A DNA stretch of 64,000 nucleotides from Melanocharis versteri (lineage: Eukaryota; Chordata; Aves; Passeriformes; Melanocharitidae): NCBI GenBank assembly GCA_013397845.1, contig VZTG01001080.1:984536-1048535 (forward strand). Direction: 5' to 3'. The position numbers were made by a program, and so were the translations under genes. Under the pieces are notes generated by a model. It ran no database searches and was not told where the DNA came from. It was given only the letters and a program-made list of their open reading frames with translations. Below, piece after piece: positions 10,669 to 22,020 of this stretch. Positions within the stretch are counted from its first letter, which is position 1. Each line of letters begins with the position of its first letter.

Positions 10669-12599
10669 CAGTGAATGCATACTGTGAATGTAGGCATCAG
10701 TTTTAGGCAGAGGCTTAAATTAAATGACTGCCTGAAAGTTCACTGCATTCTCCTTTCAGTTATGCACATATAGGCATGTAGAAGCAATTGAGATGCTCTA
10801 GGGTATGCCATCTGGCATCCAGGTCTCATTCCAGAACTGCACTTCTGTATTTCGCTATCCAATGTTGTAGCTGCCAGCCCCATCTGAATGCCCCAGGTAT
10901 CCTTGAGCATTTCAAATGGCACTAAATGGCATTTAGGCAACAGAAATTATTCCCCACTGTTCTTTTGGTGCTTAATCACAGAGAGATTTAAAAACTACCA
11001 GTTTGATCAGAGTCCCACAAATAAAATAAAAGGCAGTTTAATGTATGTAAGTGAATGCAACAAAATATTACCTTGTAGACATACAGCAATTGAAGTCATA
11101 AGGCGGTTGTTGAAACTGTCTAATGTGATAGCTAATGCCCCCTTCTCACTAAATATTTGGCATGCACATGTGAGAATGCCATAGATGCATACATATCTCT
11201 AAGTATAGATAATGTTGGCATAAGCCTCTCCCTTTTTTATCATTCAAAAAATAACAGTGAAGTCCCATTTCAACACGAAGGCTGAGAAAGCAGGCAGGCA
11301 AATGACTCCCACTGTTGTAATGAGCTGTAATTGTGTGCACACTTACAAGTATTTCCCAGTATGGCATACTGAAAACATTCCTCCAGGGGGTCTATCTCTG
11401 AACAGAAATGTGCTGAGAAATTAAAAGCCAAAGGTAAAACAGCTCTTAGTCCTGCCCGGCTATTGCAAGAACTTCTCAGTAATACAACATTTTATGTAAT
11501 TTGCTGCAAATGAGGCAATATCTTAACGTAGCAAAGGTAGAAAGGTGGAAAAGGTGGGAAAAGGATATAATTGTAGCTCTAAAGAACTTTTTTTGTGCTT
11601 TTGTTAGACCTTCTAGAACACTGCTGTTGAAGCAAGGGAATAAAGAGTAGTAGGTTAAAATGTTAGATGCCATAAAGCCATGCCATTTTGAAATGAATTT
11701 GTAGGAACACTTAGATATTTCAAAAGTTGCACCTTTTAATGAGTCTATCGATGACTCTTTGTGACTTATGAATGAAAGGCATTCTAATTTTACAAATTTC
11801 AAAAGCACCCTGAGAGTTACAGGCTTCACACAAATATGGGAACAGCAATTTAGAGTAGTTAGACTGGTTGCAAAGCATCCAAAATGTAACTAAAATCTAA
11901 AAAAAGACATAACCAAACAGATGAACAACTATATAAACAAACAACCCTGTCCCCCCAGCTCAGACCTCTCCAGTAGGCAGCTGAAGAGAAGTTCTAAATA
12001 AACTCATACAATCTAATGTATCTGTTGCATCTCAATGTCCTTTGCTGAGCCTGGGGTCCCTTAGGGCAACATAGCCTGTGTAAATGACTGCTGCTGAGCA
12101 ACTGGAATAATCGCATATAATTCAACACGGAAGAGACAAAAATATATATAACGCTCAGGGAAAGCTCTTCTTTAGTTTCTGGATTAGGGGCAAAAGGCTT
12201 TTGCAATCCTCAGTGGCCAGAAAAGTCTGAAATCTCAATCAACATCCTTTTACTCACTGTCTCTCAGTGTGACATTTTTGTACTCTCTTTGGATGATCCC
12301 CATTTCAGTGCTGTATGTTGCAGCAGTTTCCAGCTGCTGGCTCCTGCCCAGCTGACTAGCACTCAGGAAACAACCTGTTCACTCTCTTACAGTTTTGGGA
12401 TATCTCTGAGGAGTGAAACACAGACATTTTTCCTGCTAGTTTGATTAGCCATCTCGAGGGAAGAAAGTCAGCCTCATTATCAAAGGTAATTCCAAGAAGA
12501 AAACCTTCTTTCCAGTGTTTAGTGGCTCCCAGAATCCTTGTGGAACCTCTGCAGGCTAGAAATTAAGTGCCCGGCTCCACTGAATACATCTGAAACTGT
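10669..12599. other. Non-coding stretch with possible traces of old repeat
   Basis: Between 10690 and 10940 there are several loose copies of TAGGCA/TGCCTA-type words, as in other old-repeat patches of the window. The rest is unassigned. The 117-codon minus frame at 11476-11829 has no recognisable domain and uses AT-rich codons throughout, so I do not call it a gene. Confidence 0.5.
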
Positions 12600-12890
12600 T
12601 TAATGGAGATTTAAAGCAGGATATTTTAGAGCTCCCTCCATCAGTTTGAAGAGAAACCAATCCAATTAATTCTCAGCTGTTCTACTAGTGAAAATACAGG
12701 GAATAATCTTAGTTCCACTTAATTTATAATTTAAGTGATTATTTGACTGTTTAAATAAAGCTTTATTTTATTTTTGAAAGGGCTTTATTGTCAAGTTAAT
12801 TGACGCTTCAGAATCTGCTGCAAATCCTGGGGAAAATGCTATAAAATAAATGGTTTATTAAAATTTAAATAAATCTTTTTTCATAGGAAA
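12600..12890. promoter_or_regulatory. Candidate AT-rich non-coding regulatory block
   Basis: The block is dense in homeodomain-type words (CCAATTAATT, ACTTAATTTATAATTTAAGT, TTTATTG). It has a near-palindrome at 12790-12804 (GTCAA-GTTAA-TTGAC). It has no CR1 or LTR content and no coding potential. The texture resembles vertebrate conserved non-coding elements, but conservation cannot be judged from one sequence. Confidence 0.22.
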
Positions 12891-15800
12891 TTCAACCAGA
12901 CCATGTGTGTCAGGGGAAAAATTCAAACCTGAGTAGTTTCAGGCATGGAATAGAGATGGAGATCTTTAGCCCAGACACAAGGGCTCACAGGTCTAGAAAG
13001 ACCATTTATGAAATCCAGGAACCTGCAGAACTCTATTGCTGAAATACAGCCAGGTGCAGATGTTCAGGCACCTGGAAATCTTGTGAGGTTTGGGTTTATA
13101 GTCAGACTGCAGTCTCAAACACAGACATACTGAATGTAGGTCACACCTTAGGTCAACAGACAGCAGGTGACAGCAAACTTTGTAGTTTGCCTCTGTTTTG
13201 GTCTGAAGAGCTCATCCCGAGCTCCTGTCTGCCCAGCCCTTGCCTCTTCTCGTTTCTATTACAGACATATAACAGCAAATGAATATATAGTAATAATAAC
13301 ATATATAATATATATATATGAGTATAAAGACCTGGGGATCCAAGAGGGGATATTCTTTTCGAGGTATTAGCAATGATCTTTGCTGATTGCATTTTTTTCT
13401 GGCTTTTCTCACTTGTTAGGCTTGAACAAGATTAGAAATGCACAAACTATTAAGAGGGGGCAGAAAGGAAATCAGGGGAGTCTGTAGCACCTAGGGTAAT
13501 GATTTCAGGGAGGTTTCAAGAAAGAAGAGGTTTGAGGGGGAGGCAGAGAAATGATCCTAGGAAAGGGAAGAAAAGGAAAGTAGACTAGAAAAAAGAAAGT
13601 GAAAAAGGTGCTGCTACAGCAAATGGAAGTCAGAAATTGCATTGAAATGTTTATGACTTTACCATTAGCCTGGTTCCCTACTCAAAATCCACTTGAGTCT
13701 CTCACAACAACTACTGTATACTCATACAATCTAAGAAAAAGCCGTGCTCCCTATTTTGTTCACACAAGAAGGTGAAACACACCAAGATGTTTACACTGAT
13801 GCTGCTGATCATGCTCACAATATTGTCGTACCTCACACACTCATGTAGAGAAAGCTGCAAAACAACAGTCTTACACCTCTAGGGCACATGGATTTCCTCT
13901 TTACATGTCATAAAATGGAAAAGGAAAATTCCTGCCAGGCCAAGGAAGCTGTGCATCACCAAATCTTGTGAGAGTTCTTATTTCCAGGGAGCCCTACCTC
14001 TTACAAATTTAATTTAAACCTCACGTCGCAGCCTATTCTGTTCCACTGTTGGAAAATATCATTGCTTCACTTCTCATCTTTTTTTTCACCCCTCTTGTTT
14101 ATTCAGTTAACCAGTCACCAATATCTGTCCTACCTAATTACCAGAACAAACCTTGTCTGCTTCAAAGCTTCTCTTCCTTGAGGCCGCTAAATATACACAT
14201 ATACATACCTATATACATTCCTTTACACCTTGGACGTCAAAAGGAACATTGCTAACGGCGGTGTAGTTCTTGTGCATAACTCCCCAAGAAGTAACTGGGA
14301 GCTCAGCACAGAGATTGCATAATGTGGGCTTTGCGTCCTTAATTTTCTCTTCACAGGTGATATTTTTGTTTCTGCTGCCCTTCTTTAAACATTTTCAGCA
14401 CCTAAATGTGATGTGATGTGCAGGGCGAGGGAACTGCTAGTGCTGATTAAGTGACTGATGGGCCTGAGGAGTAGGAAAGCCACAGAGAAGAATTATTGAC
14501 AGCCTTCATCACCCCATGATTCTTGATGAAGCCAATGGCCAGAAATGTGTGCTTTCCTAGATGCTGAGAACTATAGTCTGTGCTTCTCTAGATTAAAGCA
14601 TGGCTCTGCTATCTTATGGAGGAAGTAAAGACTTTCTGAGACAGTTGAAAACAATCCACTAGGTATTTTCTTAAAAAGCTCAAGATACAGAAATATTAGG
14701 ATCATGTGGCTAAATGGTTCCTGGGTATTATCACACTGCAATAAATAACTTTTGATTTGTATGTGTAGGCATGATCTGAGAATAAAAACATCTGTTTTCA
14801 GAAATGGCAATTGTTTTGTTTTATTAAGCTGTAGTAGTTATCTGGTATATCTCCACTAGTTCAAAGCTCATGATGTAACCTCTGAGAGATAATAACAGTA
14901 AGGTGTTGTTAATTTTCTTGTAATGAATTACATCATCCTATGCCTAAAAACCTTGACAAAAACAGGATGTACTCCTTGCCTACCCCTTTCAGACTGCCTC
15001 AGTTTTACATCCTTCGGCATATATACTGAATGCAGGCTGCATTCCCAGATGCTTCATGGGACTAAAACTTGCTTTTTGTACTTCACTATTACTTCTGTTT
15101 TATACAAATACCATGGAGTTCACAAATGGTAAACGTAAAGTTACCAGGCGTGCCCTGCCAGGCATGTTGTGGATGTGGCACTGTCCACAGTCACTTACCT
15201 CTACGTGCACGTTTGCTCCAGACACGCAGCTGACAAAGGGACCCTAGGGCAGCCTCTGGCAGCACTGCGACAATTTATGGTTGCTACTTCATTCGGCTGG
15301 TTAGGATGTGAATTTGTGTTTAGTTCATTAAATTTAAGGGTTGAAGTAAGATTGCAGCACCTTGTGCTTAAGGTTTACTGCTTAAGACAGCTCTGAGCTG
15401 TGGGCCAGTGTGAGGAATATGCACTTAGATTAGTCAGAAAAGTTGACAATTAGGGTGTGGATTTATCAATATGGAATAGATGGTTTTCTTGCTTTCCTTT
15501 ACAATAAGATAAAAGACCCCCTCCCCTAATTCAATCCAGCAAAGACTCTGTTCCACTTACTCCCCAGTCCTTCACATCCATTGTTTAAGAAACCAAGCCA
15601 CTTCCTTGTCATCCGTCTGTTTAACACATCTGTCTTGCTTTGTCTGGCTAAATTCCTTGAGGCATTTTTGTGGTGCTCCACTGAGAGAAGAACTTTTTCT
15701 GTTAGACAATACCCCTCATATAAATGAAATTGAGGAGGAAAAAAGGTAAAAAAATCCTTATGAGACATGAAATAATTGGAATTTTAATCTTCACGTAAAA

Positions 15801-16799
15801 TAACTCTTCTTTTGATGTTTTATTTTATACTCAAGTGCTTGCACTAGTAATGAAAAATGTTGTAACCCTTCCATCTCTTTAAATCAAATGGTCATTTTCA
15901 GAGCTATGAAATTGACGTAACCATTTTTACAGCCTATATTCCTTTTTGGTTTTTTTAAGTCACATAGATAATCACATTTCTACTACTTCCAAAATGAATC
16001 TCTTTTGGACTATTTCAGATCTGCATGTTATATCACTTTTCTTTTTTTTTTTTTCCAATATTTATGTCTGATTGTACCAACTTGTATTATTTCTCTGAAT
16101 TATTTCTTTCACTTTATTTTTTTTCATTTATAGCAACAATTTACCAGACGTAAATACGAAAAGAGCCAAACCCACGGCTGAGGTGGTACCACAGCTGTCT
16201 GTATATTTAAAGTATATGTGATTGCAGTCGGGTACATTCTGCCATGAACAAGCACGATGGGGTTAACAGGGAGCAAGAAGTTGCCCCGCTGTGGCTCAGT
16301 GACTCACTCACAAGAGCTGGGATAAAAAGCTCCAGACCGGGCAAGGTGGGGTGACTGCCAGAGAAGTTAGGGCTTAAACTCAAGAACACTCTTTAGCTAC
16401 AGCTCAGTAAGGTGCTTTGAGAATTTTTTTAGGAAAGCCTTGGGTGTGCTGGCTGGGAAAAGGCTGAAGAATATAATTTTTTTAAGGCTTCTGTTGTGTG
16501 TCACTGAAGGATATTTGATGTGGGCAGCAGGCCAGGAAGCTAGAGTCTTTGAAGGCTGAATACCCTTCCTTATTTCTGGAACAGGTTCATGGTTCTCAAA
16601 CCATTTGGGTACTGCCTATATTCTTTTGTGGCTTAAAAAGGAAGGTACCAGACAAAGTAAATAGGCAACTAGCAAACTACACAGGGTGCATATCATTACT
16701 AGATATAAGGTCTGTATTCAAGGAGAGCTAACTGATCTGAACTAAATAGGAAGGAATAAGCAAACCATAAGCAAGCAGAATAATGCTAATTATATCAAA
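12891..16799. other. Non-coding stretch with minor low-complexity runs
   Basis: It holds a short TA run near 13301-13319, a purine-rich tract about 13530-13611, and a 13-base T run at 16042-16054. Frames of 60-80 codons are scattered on both strands without recognisable domains. No exon, RNA gene or clear interspersed repeat is recognised before 16.8 kb. Confidence 0.5.
13301..13319. repeat. Short TA-rich simple repeat
   Basis: Interrupted (TA)n of about 19 bases, inside a wider ATA-rich stretch starting near 13284. It is the source of the Tyr/Ile-rich minus-strand frames here. Confidence 0.75.
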
Positions 16800-17454
16800 T
16801 GAGGTTCACAGAAGGTGGATGTGGCAAACTAAGCTGACTTGGAAAAAAAGGAGAGATTTTTATAGACAGAAGGAATGCAGAGCTTCTACATGACTTCAGC
16901 AAAGCAGGTAATATGGAGATTGACAAAACAACTCAAAGATGGATAAAGTGTGATTCAAGGAGAAACCTGTACTGATAGAAAATTACTGGTGTTCTGCAAT
17001 GTTCATCTTCACTTTTGTCATTCAACAGTCTTGGCACACTGAAGTATGCTGATGTTACAAGGGTAGGAGGCAACACGATCATGAAAGAGGTGCAGGTTAT
17101 TGTACAAGAGTTAGACTGGAGTATCTGAAATTGGATCATTTTCTATATGTTCCCAGTGCTAGGCTATAGCTAAGGGAATCTGTTCTGCTGAGGGAATTGG
17201 AAGAGAAACCAGGGGGAGCTCATCACCAGGAAACGAGCGGGGAGAGAATTGATTGTATAATATCTGAGTGCCGTCATAGGGCGCCTGACACACACTTGTG
17301 AAACATGTATACGGTTCTGGTGAGATCTTCCCAGTAAAAGGCACGGAAATATTTCTGCTGTTTAAAAGATGTTAATTAGACCTCATCTTGAATACCATCT
17401 TTAGTTCTGATTGCCCAACTTCAAAAGAAATTAAACCAGTAAAATAATTACTGT

Positions 17455-17783
17455 TTGTACCTAAAAGGGCCTGCAAGAGAATCAGAGGACTTTGTAGAAG
17501 GACCTGTAATAAAGGGACAAAAAGTAATAGTTTTGAAGTAAAAGTGGGTAGATTTAGATTAGATATAGGGTGTGGCTGTGGTCAACGACCTGGCCCCAGA
17601 GCCATGAGGCCACAAACTGCTCAAACCCCTCAATTGGGTGGACCTGGCCACAGCGCCACATTCCCTCGTTTAGGGAGACTTGCCTCCCTCCCTAGTAGAG
17701 AGATGCAACCTTCCCCCCCGNGGTTGAAACTAAATAATCTTCCTGGTCCCTTCCAACCCAAACCACTCTATGATTTTATAATT
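17455..17783 (+). mobile_element. Younger CR1 3' end nested in the ancient CR1, with a foreign middle
   Basis: The left part ('GTACCTAAAAGGGCCTGCAA', 'GTGGGTAGATTTAGATTAGA') and the right part ('GGTTGAAACTAAATAATCTT', 'GGTCCCTTCCAACCCAAACC', ATTCTATG-like tail) are ordinary CR1 3' sequence. Between about 17566 and 17720 the expected ~150 bases are replaced by about 150 bases of GC-rich sequence with no CR1 resemblance. This piece carries partly complementary arms (GTGGCTGTGG near its start, CCACAGCGCCAC further on) and ends in seven Cs next to an undetermined base. The 108-codon frame at 17544-17870 crosses all these junctions and is not a gene. Confidence 0.85.
17721..17721. other. Undetermined base (N)
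   Basis: The only ambiguous base in the window. It follows a run of seven C and a G, at the right edge of the non-CR1 insert, which suggests a base-calling or assembly difficulty there. Confidence 0.99.
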
Positions 17784-18055
17784 CCTGGCATGACTGTGGA
17801 AATGGAAAGCATACTTATCAGAAAACACTTAGAAAACTGTGTTTATTCTAGCAAAATAAGACTGATTTGAGAAGGGATGTAATTGCTCTTACGAATACAT
17901 CAGGGAGTTTCAAGAACTGTTTCAGATAAAGTACAGTGCTGGCACAAGAGGAAATGGATATAAAGTAGCCTTGAATAAATTCAGATTGGAATTAAACAGA
18001 TATTTAAAACATCAGAGAAAAAAGATTCTGAAACTGAATTTCGAAAGGAGTATTG

Positions 18056-19157
18056 GGATTTAAATTTAATTGATTTAAAAAAGAAACTAGTTCATTTTAA
18101 GAAGAGATCATACTACGTAGTGCTTATGATTGCTCAGGATTAGGTTCCCTTTGATAACCAAGAAGATGCCTTGCAGTTTCACAAGCTCCCTCCTGGTGTT
18201 TGAATACATCCCCACATTGTGATTCTGCCATATCCGTAATTCTGAGGGGGAAGGAAGGAAAGAAGAGAAATAGTGATCACCAGCACAAGTTTCTATTACT
18301 ACCAGCCTCCAAACCTGAGAGTCAATAAGTAGTAACAGATTCTGGTTTTGGGGGAAATCTTGAAATATGCCTTTGCCAGAATGTCCCAGAACTCTAATTT
18401 TAGTGATTGACATACCTATAGCATTAGCATTTTCTAACATTGTTCAGTTATCTTGAATCACACACAGTTCAATCCAAGTTAAACACTAATAAAAATAATA
18501 TAAAAACCTTGTAAAATCTCAAATAGCTGACAAGGTCACAAAAATTTCTGTATATCTGCTTTACAGTAGAAATATCAAATACCTGGCTCCAAATTTTTCT
18601 TGCTTTCTACAGTGAGAACTGCCCAGCTGACACAACTTTAGAAGTTCTGGATCAAAGTTCCAGCACACTGGATAGGTGATGAATGCAAATTCCACATTTT
18701 CTCTCTATTGCACTCTATCTTCCCAGTAACTTTGCTTGGGGTCTTCAGCCAAAGCAGACTTTTCCTTTGGCATTACTGAAAATGTCATGTTCATGGTCTG
18801 TACCCCTTTGGTTCTGAAAAAACCACATGTCCTTTAAAATAGCTAAGCACAGTTTTCTACCTGCTTGGGAAACCCCGGATACATGGGAGATTGCTAAGTT
18901 AAAAGTGAATTGTTAACATACAATATGATAAAAAGCTATTTGCTGCAACAGGAGATTACATTCATGCTTTGGCCCCAAAATACACAGAACCCTGTTTTTC
19001 ACATAAATATGTTCACTGCCAACCATTTCTTGAATGCGCATCTGAATGAGATTTGAACACTGCTGTTTTGATCAAGATTGTACAGCGGTGGCCAACATCT
19101 TTGAGCTAATGATGTATTTGGGGGACTCCTGCCCCTGACAGTTTTAATGAAAAATAA
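18056..19157. other. Non-coding stretch, nothing recognised
   Basis: AT-rich. The 110-codon minus frame at 18108-18440 has no recognisable domain. No repeat family is recognised. Confidence 0.55.
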
Positions 19158-19163
19158 TTAAAG

Positions 19164-19572
19164 TGTTATACTGATGCCTAAAAGAAGGCTGCCTGGAACA
19201 GAGGCTGGACAGAGTTAAAGAATAAAATAGATATTTATTGAAAGGCCTTCACAGGACACACTCTGGGATTACAAAGTCTGGCCAAGACTACATCTAAGAT
19301 GGACCCCCAAGATGGACCCTGGGTCACGGGTTCTCGCCCTTTTTATAAGTTTTGGCCCATTTTCGTATTCGGGCCGACTGTTCAACCACAGCTTCAGTCT
19401 ATGCAGTCCCATCCTTTCGGACTGTCCCCTCTCAATCCATGGCTGTTTACTTTTTTGGGGTCTGAAGCTGCAAATGTCCTTGGTTCTTCGGGCTGGAAAC
19501 GGTGTGTTTTGTCTAGCCAGGCTAGGAGAAGAGCTGTTAGCACTATACATGAAGCCCAGAGTTACAGACACA
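19164..19572 (-). mobile_element. Solo LTR of an endogenous retrovirus, minus strand
   Basis: Read on the minus strand, this element of about 409 bp starts TGTGTCTG and ends TATAACA. It contains a TATA box (complement of 19343-19349) upstream of 'GGGCGAGAACCCGTGACCC', a poly(A) signal AATAAA (complement of 19234-19239) and a U5-like tail with 'CTGTCCAGCCTCTGTTCC'. Flanking hexamers TTAAAG (19158-19163) and TTAACG (19573-19578) match at five of six positions, fitting an aged 6-bp target duplication. No internal retroviral genes or partner LTR are visible, so it is a solo LTR. Overlapping frames of 93-100 codons on both strands arise from its GC-richer sequence. Boundaries are less certain than for the LTR at 5666. 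Confidence 0.75.
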
Positions 19573-19578
19573 TTAACG

Positions 19579-21322
19579 CAGTATAAAATCTAAAAAATAT
19601 GAAAGTTAAAACTAAAGGTATCAATACCCTGCTTTCATATTTTTTTAAGTTATTAATATATGTTAAAGATGTATTTGAATATTACAGTCTCAGATAAATA
19701 TGAATGCATATTTGTTATTTGTTTAAGGACAACTTTGTAATAACTCTCAGGCTCTGTAAACACAGACAAAACAATCAATTTCACTGTAGAAAATGTAAAC
19801 CTTCTTTGGACCGAGTACTGGTTTAATGCTACTTTTTCTATCTAAATTGTAACTTACCTATTCAAAACTAAAGAACTGAAGCTCTATCAGCTACAAATGC
19901 CACTGAAAATAGCAGCTTTAAGAAAGCAGTATTTTCAGGGTACAGAAAACCAGAAAATTAAGGAGGGAGTTTGATTTTGTGCTATTTGCAGTCTACCTTA
20001 CGCTCTGAAGAGTCCAACTGGAGTTACCTTGTGTATCCATCTGTCCATCTGTCCATCAGGTACTTTCAGTCTGCTTTGCTCCAGAGAAGCCTGGTTTCAT
20101 TTGGCATTTGTTTAACTTTCAAATTTGACTTCTTTGATGGTGGATAAAGTACCAGGAATGCACTGATTTACAGTTTTTATAAGCCTTTCAGAATAAGTAC
20201 AGCTACAGAGTTTGTAAATCAAGAAAGTGCTTTGGCCATCCTCCCCATGGGAGTACATACAAATTTCTCATACACTGCTTGATGAATATCTGAATTCATT
20301 ATACACCTTATTGCTGAGAAAAGAGTGTGGTTTCCCCTGCTTCACAGGCCCTCTGCCACACTTACTAATGGCCAGGACTGTACATATTATGGCACAGCTA
20401 CAGACAAAGGAGCAGATTCTGCCACCACCACCTGGTCCCACATATTTTGTGAAAAATAAGGATTCAAATTGCACTACAGCACAGCCCTATCCTACCAGCA
20501 AAAGGTATTGAAAGTAGGGCAGGTGAGACAGACTCTTCCTGAGGGGCTGTCCTCCTGCTCCAATTTGCTCAAGGACTCAGAGCAAGGTCTTGTAAAATCA
20601 CTCTGTACACATGCTATCTGGAAGTATGTGTACATACTAAGATAAATGACATTAAATTACTGGGCAAGAAGTATCTCTATAGTATCCGGAGTTAGCATGA
20701 TTGCTTTACAATTCATATTCCCCTTTGTGGTTTGTGTTCCTAGTGAATCAGACTTGGTATTTCCCTTAGCAATTTCTTCCTCCTCATAAAACTTGTTCTT
20801 CTGATCTCTTTGGGATCATTAGTAATGTAGATTGATGCAGACAGCCTATACTGCAAATGGAAAAGGCTTGATTAAGTTATCATGCAATGCTTCTGTTAGG
20901 CAAGGATTATCCTCTTGAGCTATTCTAGAGCATTTTGTAATAACATAGTTTTAAATAGGTATAGGATCAAGTAATAAAATTCACATGAGGATCCAAAGAT
21001 TTTCTTCCTGAAGGTTGTAGCATTCAGATCCAGGTTTTCTTCAGGGTCACATTAATGGAACCAAGGACACTCATGACACCAGAGTATGAGGGCTTCATTA
21101 GGAGTCTTTTTATACAACTGTGCCCTTATCTGACAAGGATCCTTCCTCTACTACTAGGGAGAAAAACGTAGGAGCACAGTGATGGAAGGAAGAAAAGAGT
21201 TTGGAAAGAAATATTACAGCCACTTCCCAGCAGCAGTGCCCACAGCAATTTCCACCATTTAATTTGGAAAGATAAATGTTATTTTTTTAACCATATATGA
21301 ATTTTCATTATTACATATTATT
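19579..21322. other. Non-coding stretch with a short octamer repeat
   Basis: A TCCATCTG octamer is repeated 2.75 times at 20036-20057. The 94-codon plus frame at 20227-20511 and its minus shadow lack a recognisable domain. Nothing else is recognised. Confidence 0.5.
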
Positions 21323-21428
21323 GACTGGACATGGCACTTACTGCTACGGTTTAGTTGCCATGGTGGTGTTCGGCCAAAGGTTGGACTCGATGATCTTGGA
21401 ATTCTTTCTTAACTTTAATGATTCTGTG
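21323..21428 (+). mobile_element. CR1 LINE 3' tail
   Basis: About 105 bases of CR1 3' end: 'GGACATGGCACTTACTG', 'CATGGTGGTGTTCGGCC', 'GGTTGGACTCGATGATCTTG', ending in AATGATTCTGTG. The sequence is of the GGCATGGTGGTGTT subfamily type, unlike the 3249 and 42673 copies. Confidence 0.9.
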
Positions 21429-21659
21429 TTTTTATATTCCATATGATTTTTTCTGTATGTACTCTGTTTCATTTGAGACACTTTTCAGGCTGTTCTCATG
21501 CATCAGTTGTAACCCCTCCCAGGCTGAACTTCTCAATCCAGTCTAAAACCCTGAAAAGATGCTTAAAAATGTAAGCATTTTGTCAGAACAAAAATTCTTA
21601 TTAGTGTAAGAAAAATGTATTCTCTCCATAAATGAAATTGCTGTGGAAGGAACAAATTG

Positions 21660-22020
21660 TAGAGTATTAACAGAATAAAGGACATGATAAACAGCATTAT
21701 TAATTAGTTTACTTAGTCATACTCGTATATATTTTGTAATAATTAATCATATTACATTACTATAAAACCATAACAGTAATTGTAATGTCATTACAGATTT
21801 TTATTTCAGATGGGAGCTTCATGTCTTCCAACTGCCTAATGCAAAATAATTTCTAATTAATAATTCCTTTGGAGTAATTATAACTAGCAATGTGAATGTG
21901 GGGAAATTAATGAATTAGGAAGAAAGCTTACATTTTGTGTTTGGATCTGTATGCTACAATGATTCCGTTTTTCTGCTTACTCTGGTAATGGTTATAATTT
22001 AATTATGAAAACTTCAAGAA
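21660..22020. promoter_or_regulatory. Candidate AT-rich non-coding regulatory block
   Basis: Many TAATTA/ATTAAT words occur here (21700-21720, 21742-21750, 21855-21885, 21995-22005). It also holds a perfect 15-bp palindrome, TGTAATG-T-CATTACA, at 21781-21795. There is no coding potential and no recognised repeat. The density of homeodomain-type sites is higher than nearby. Function is inference only. Confidence 0.22.

Larger units (their letters stand above)
16800..18055 (+). mobile_element. Ancient CR1-type LINE, split by a younger CR1
   Basis: This is a strongly diverged CR1-lineage element. Recognisable blocks, in order, are: 'CATGACTTCAGCAAAGCAGG' (RT LDFSKAF-like block), then 'AAGTATGCTGATGTTACAAG', which encodes KYADVTR, a relic of the YADD catalytic box with the second Asp changed to Val (17045-17056). 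Next is 'GACCTCATCTTGAATACCAT', and after the interruption 'GAGAAGGGATGTAATTGCTC', 'ACAAGAGGAAATGGATATAA' and 'GAATAAATTCAGATTGGAAT'. The last three resemble the old amniote CR1/L3-like lineage rather than young avian CR1. A younger CR1 occupies 17455-17783. Start and end are approximate; the 5' limit is uncertain by a few hundred bases. Confidence 0.75.

Noticed and set aside
11476..11829. 117-codon minus frame
   Set aside because: No recognisable domain, AT-driven codon choice, no promoter or splice context.
17544..17870. 108-codon frame containing the undetermined base
   Set aside because: It spans CR1, a foreign insert and an older CR1; a chance frame across junctions.
19269..19593. Three frames of 93-100 codons on both strands
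   Set aside because: They lie within the minus-strand solo LTR, which is non-coding.
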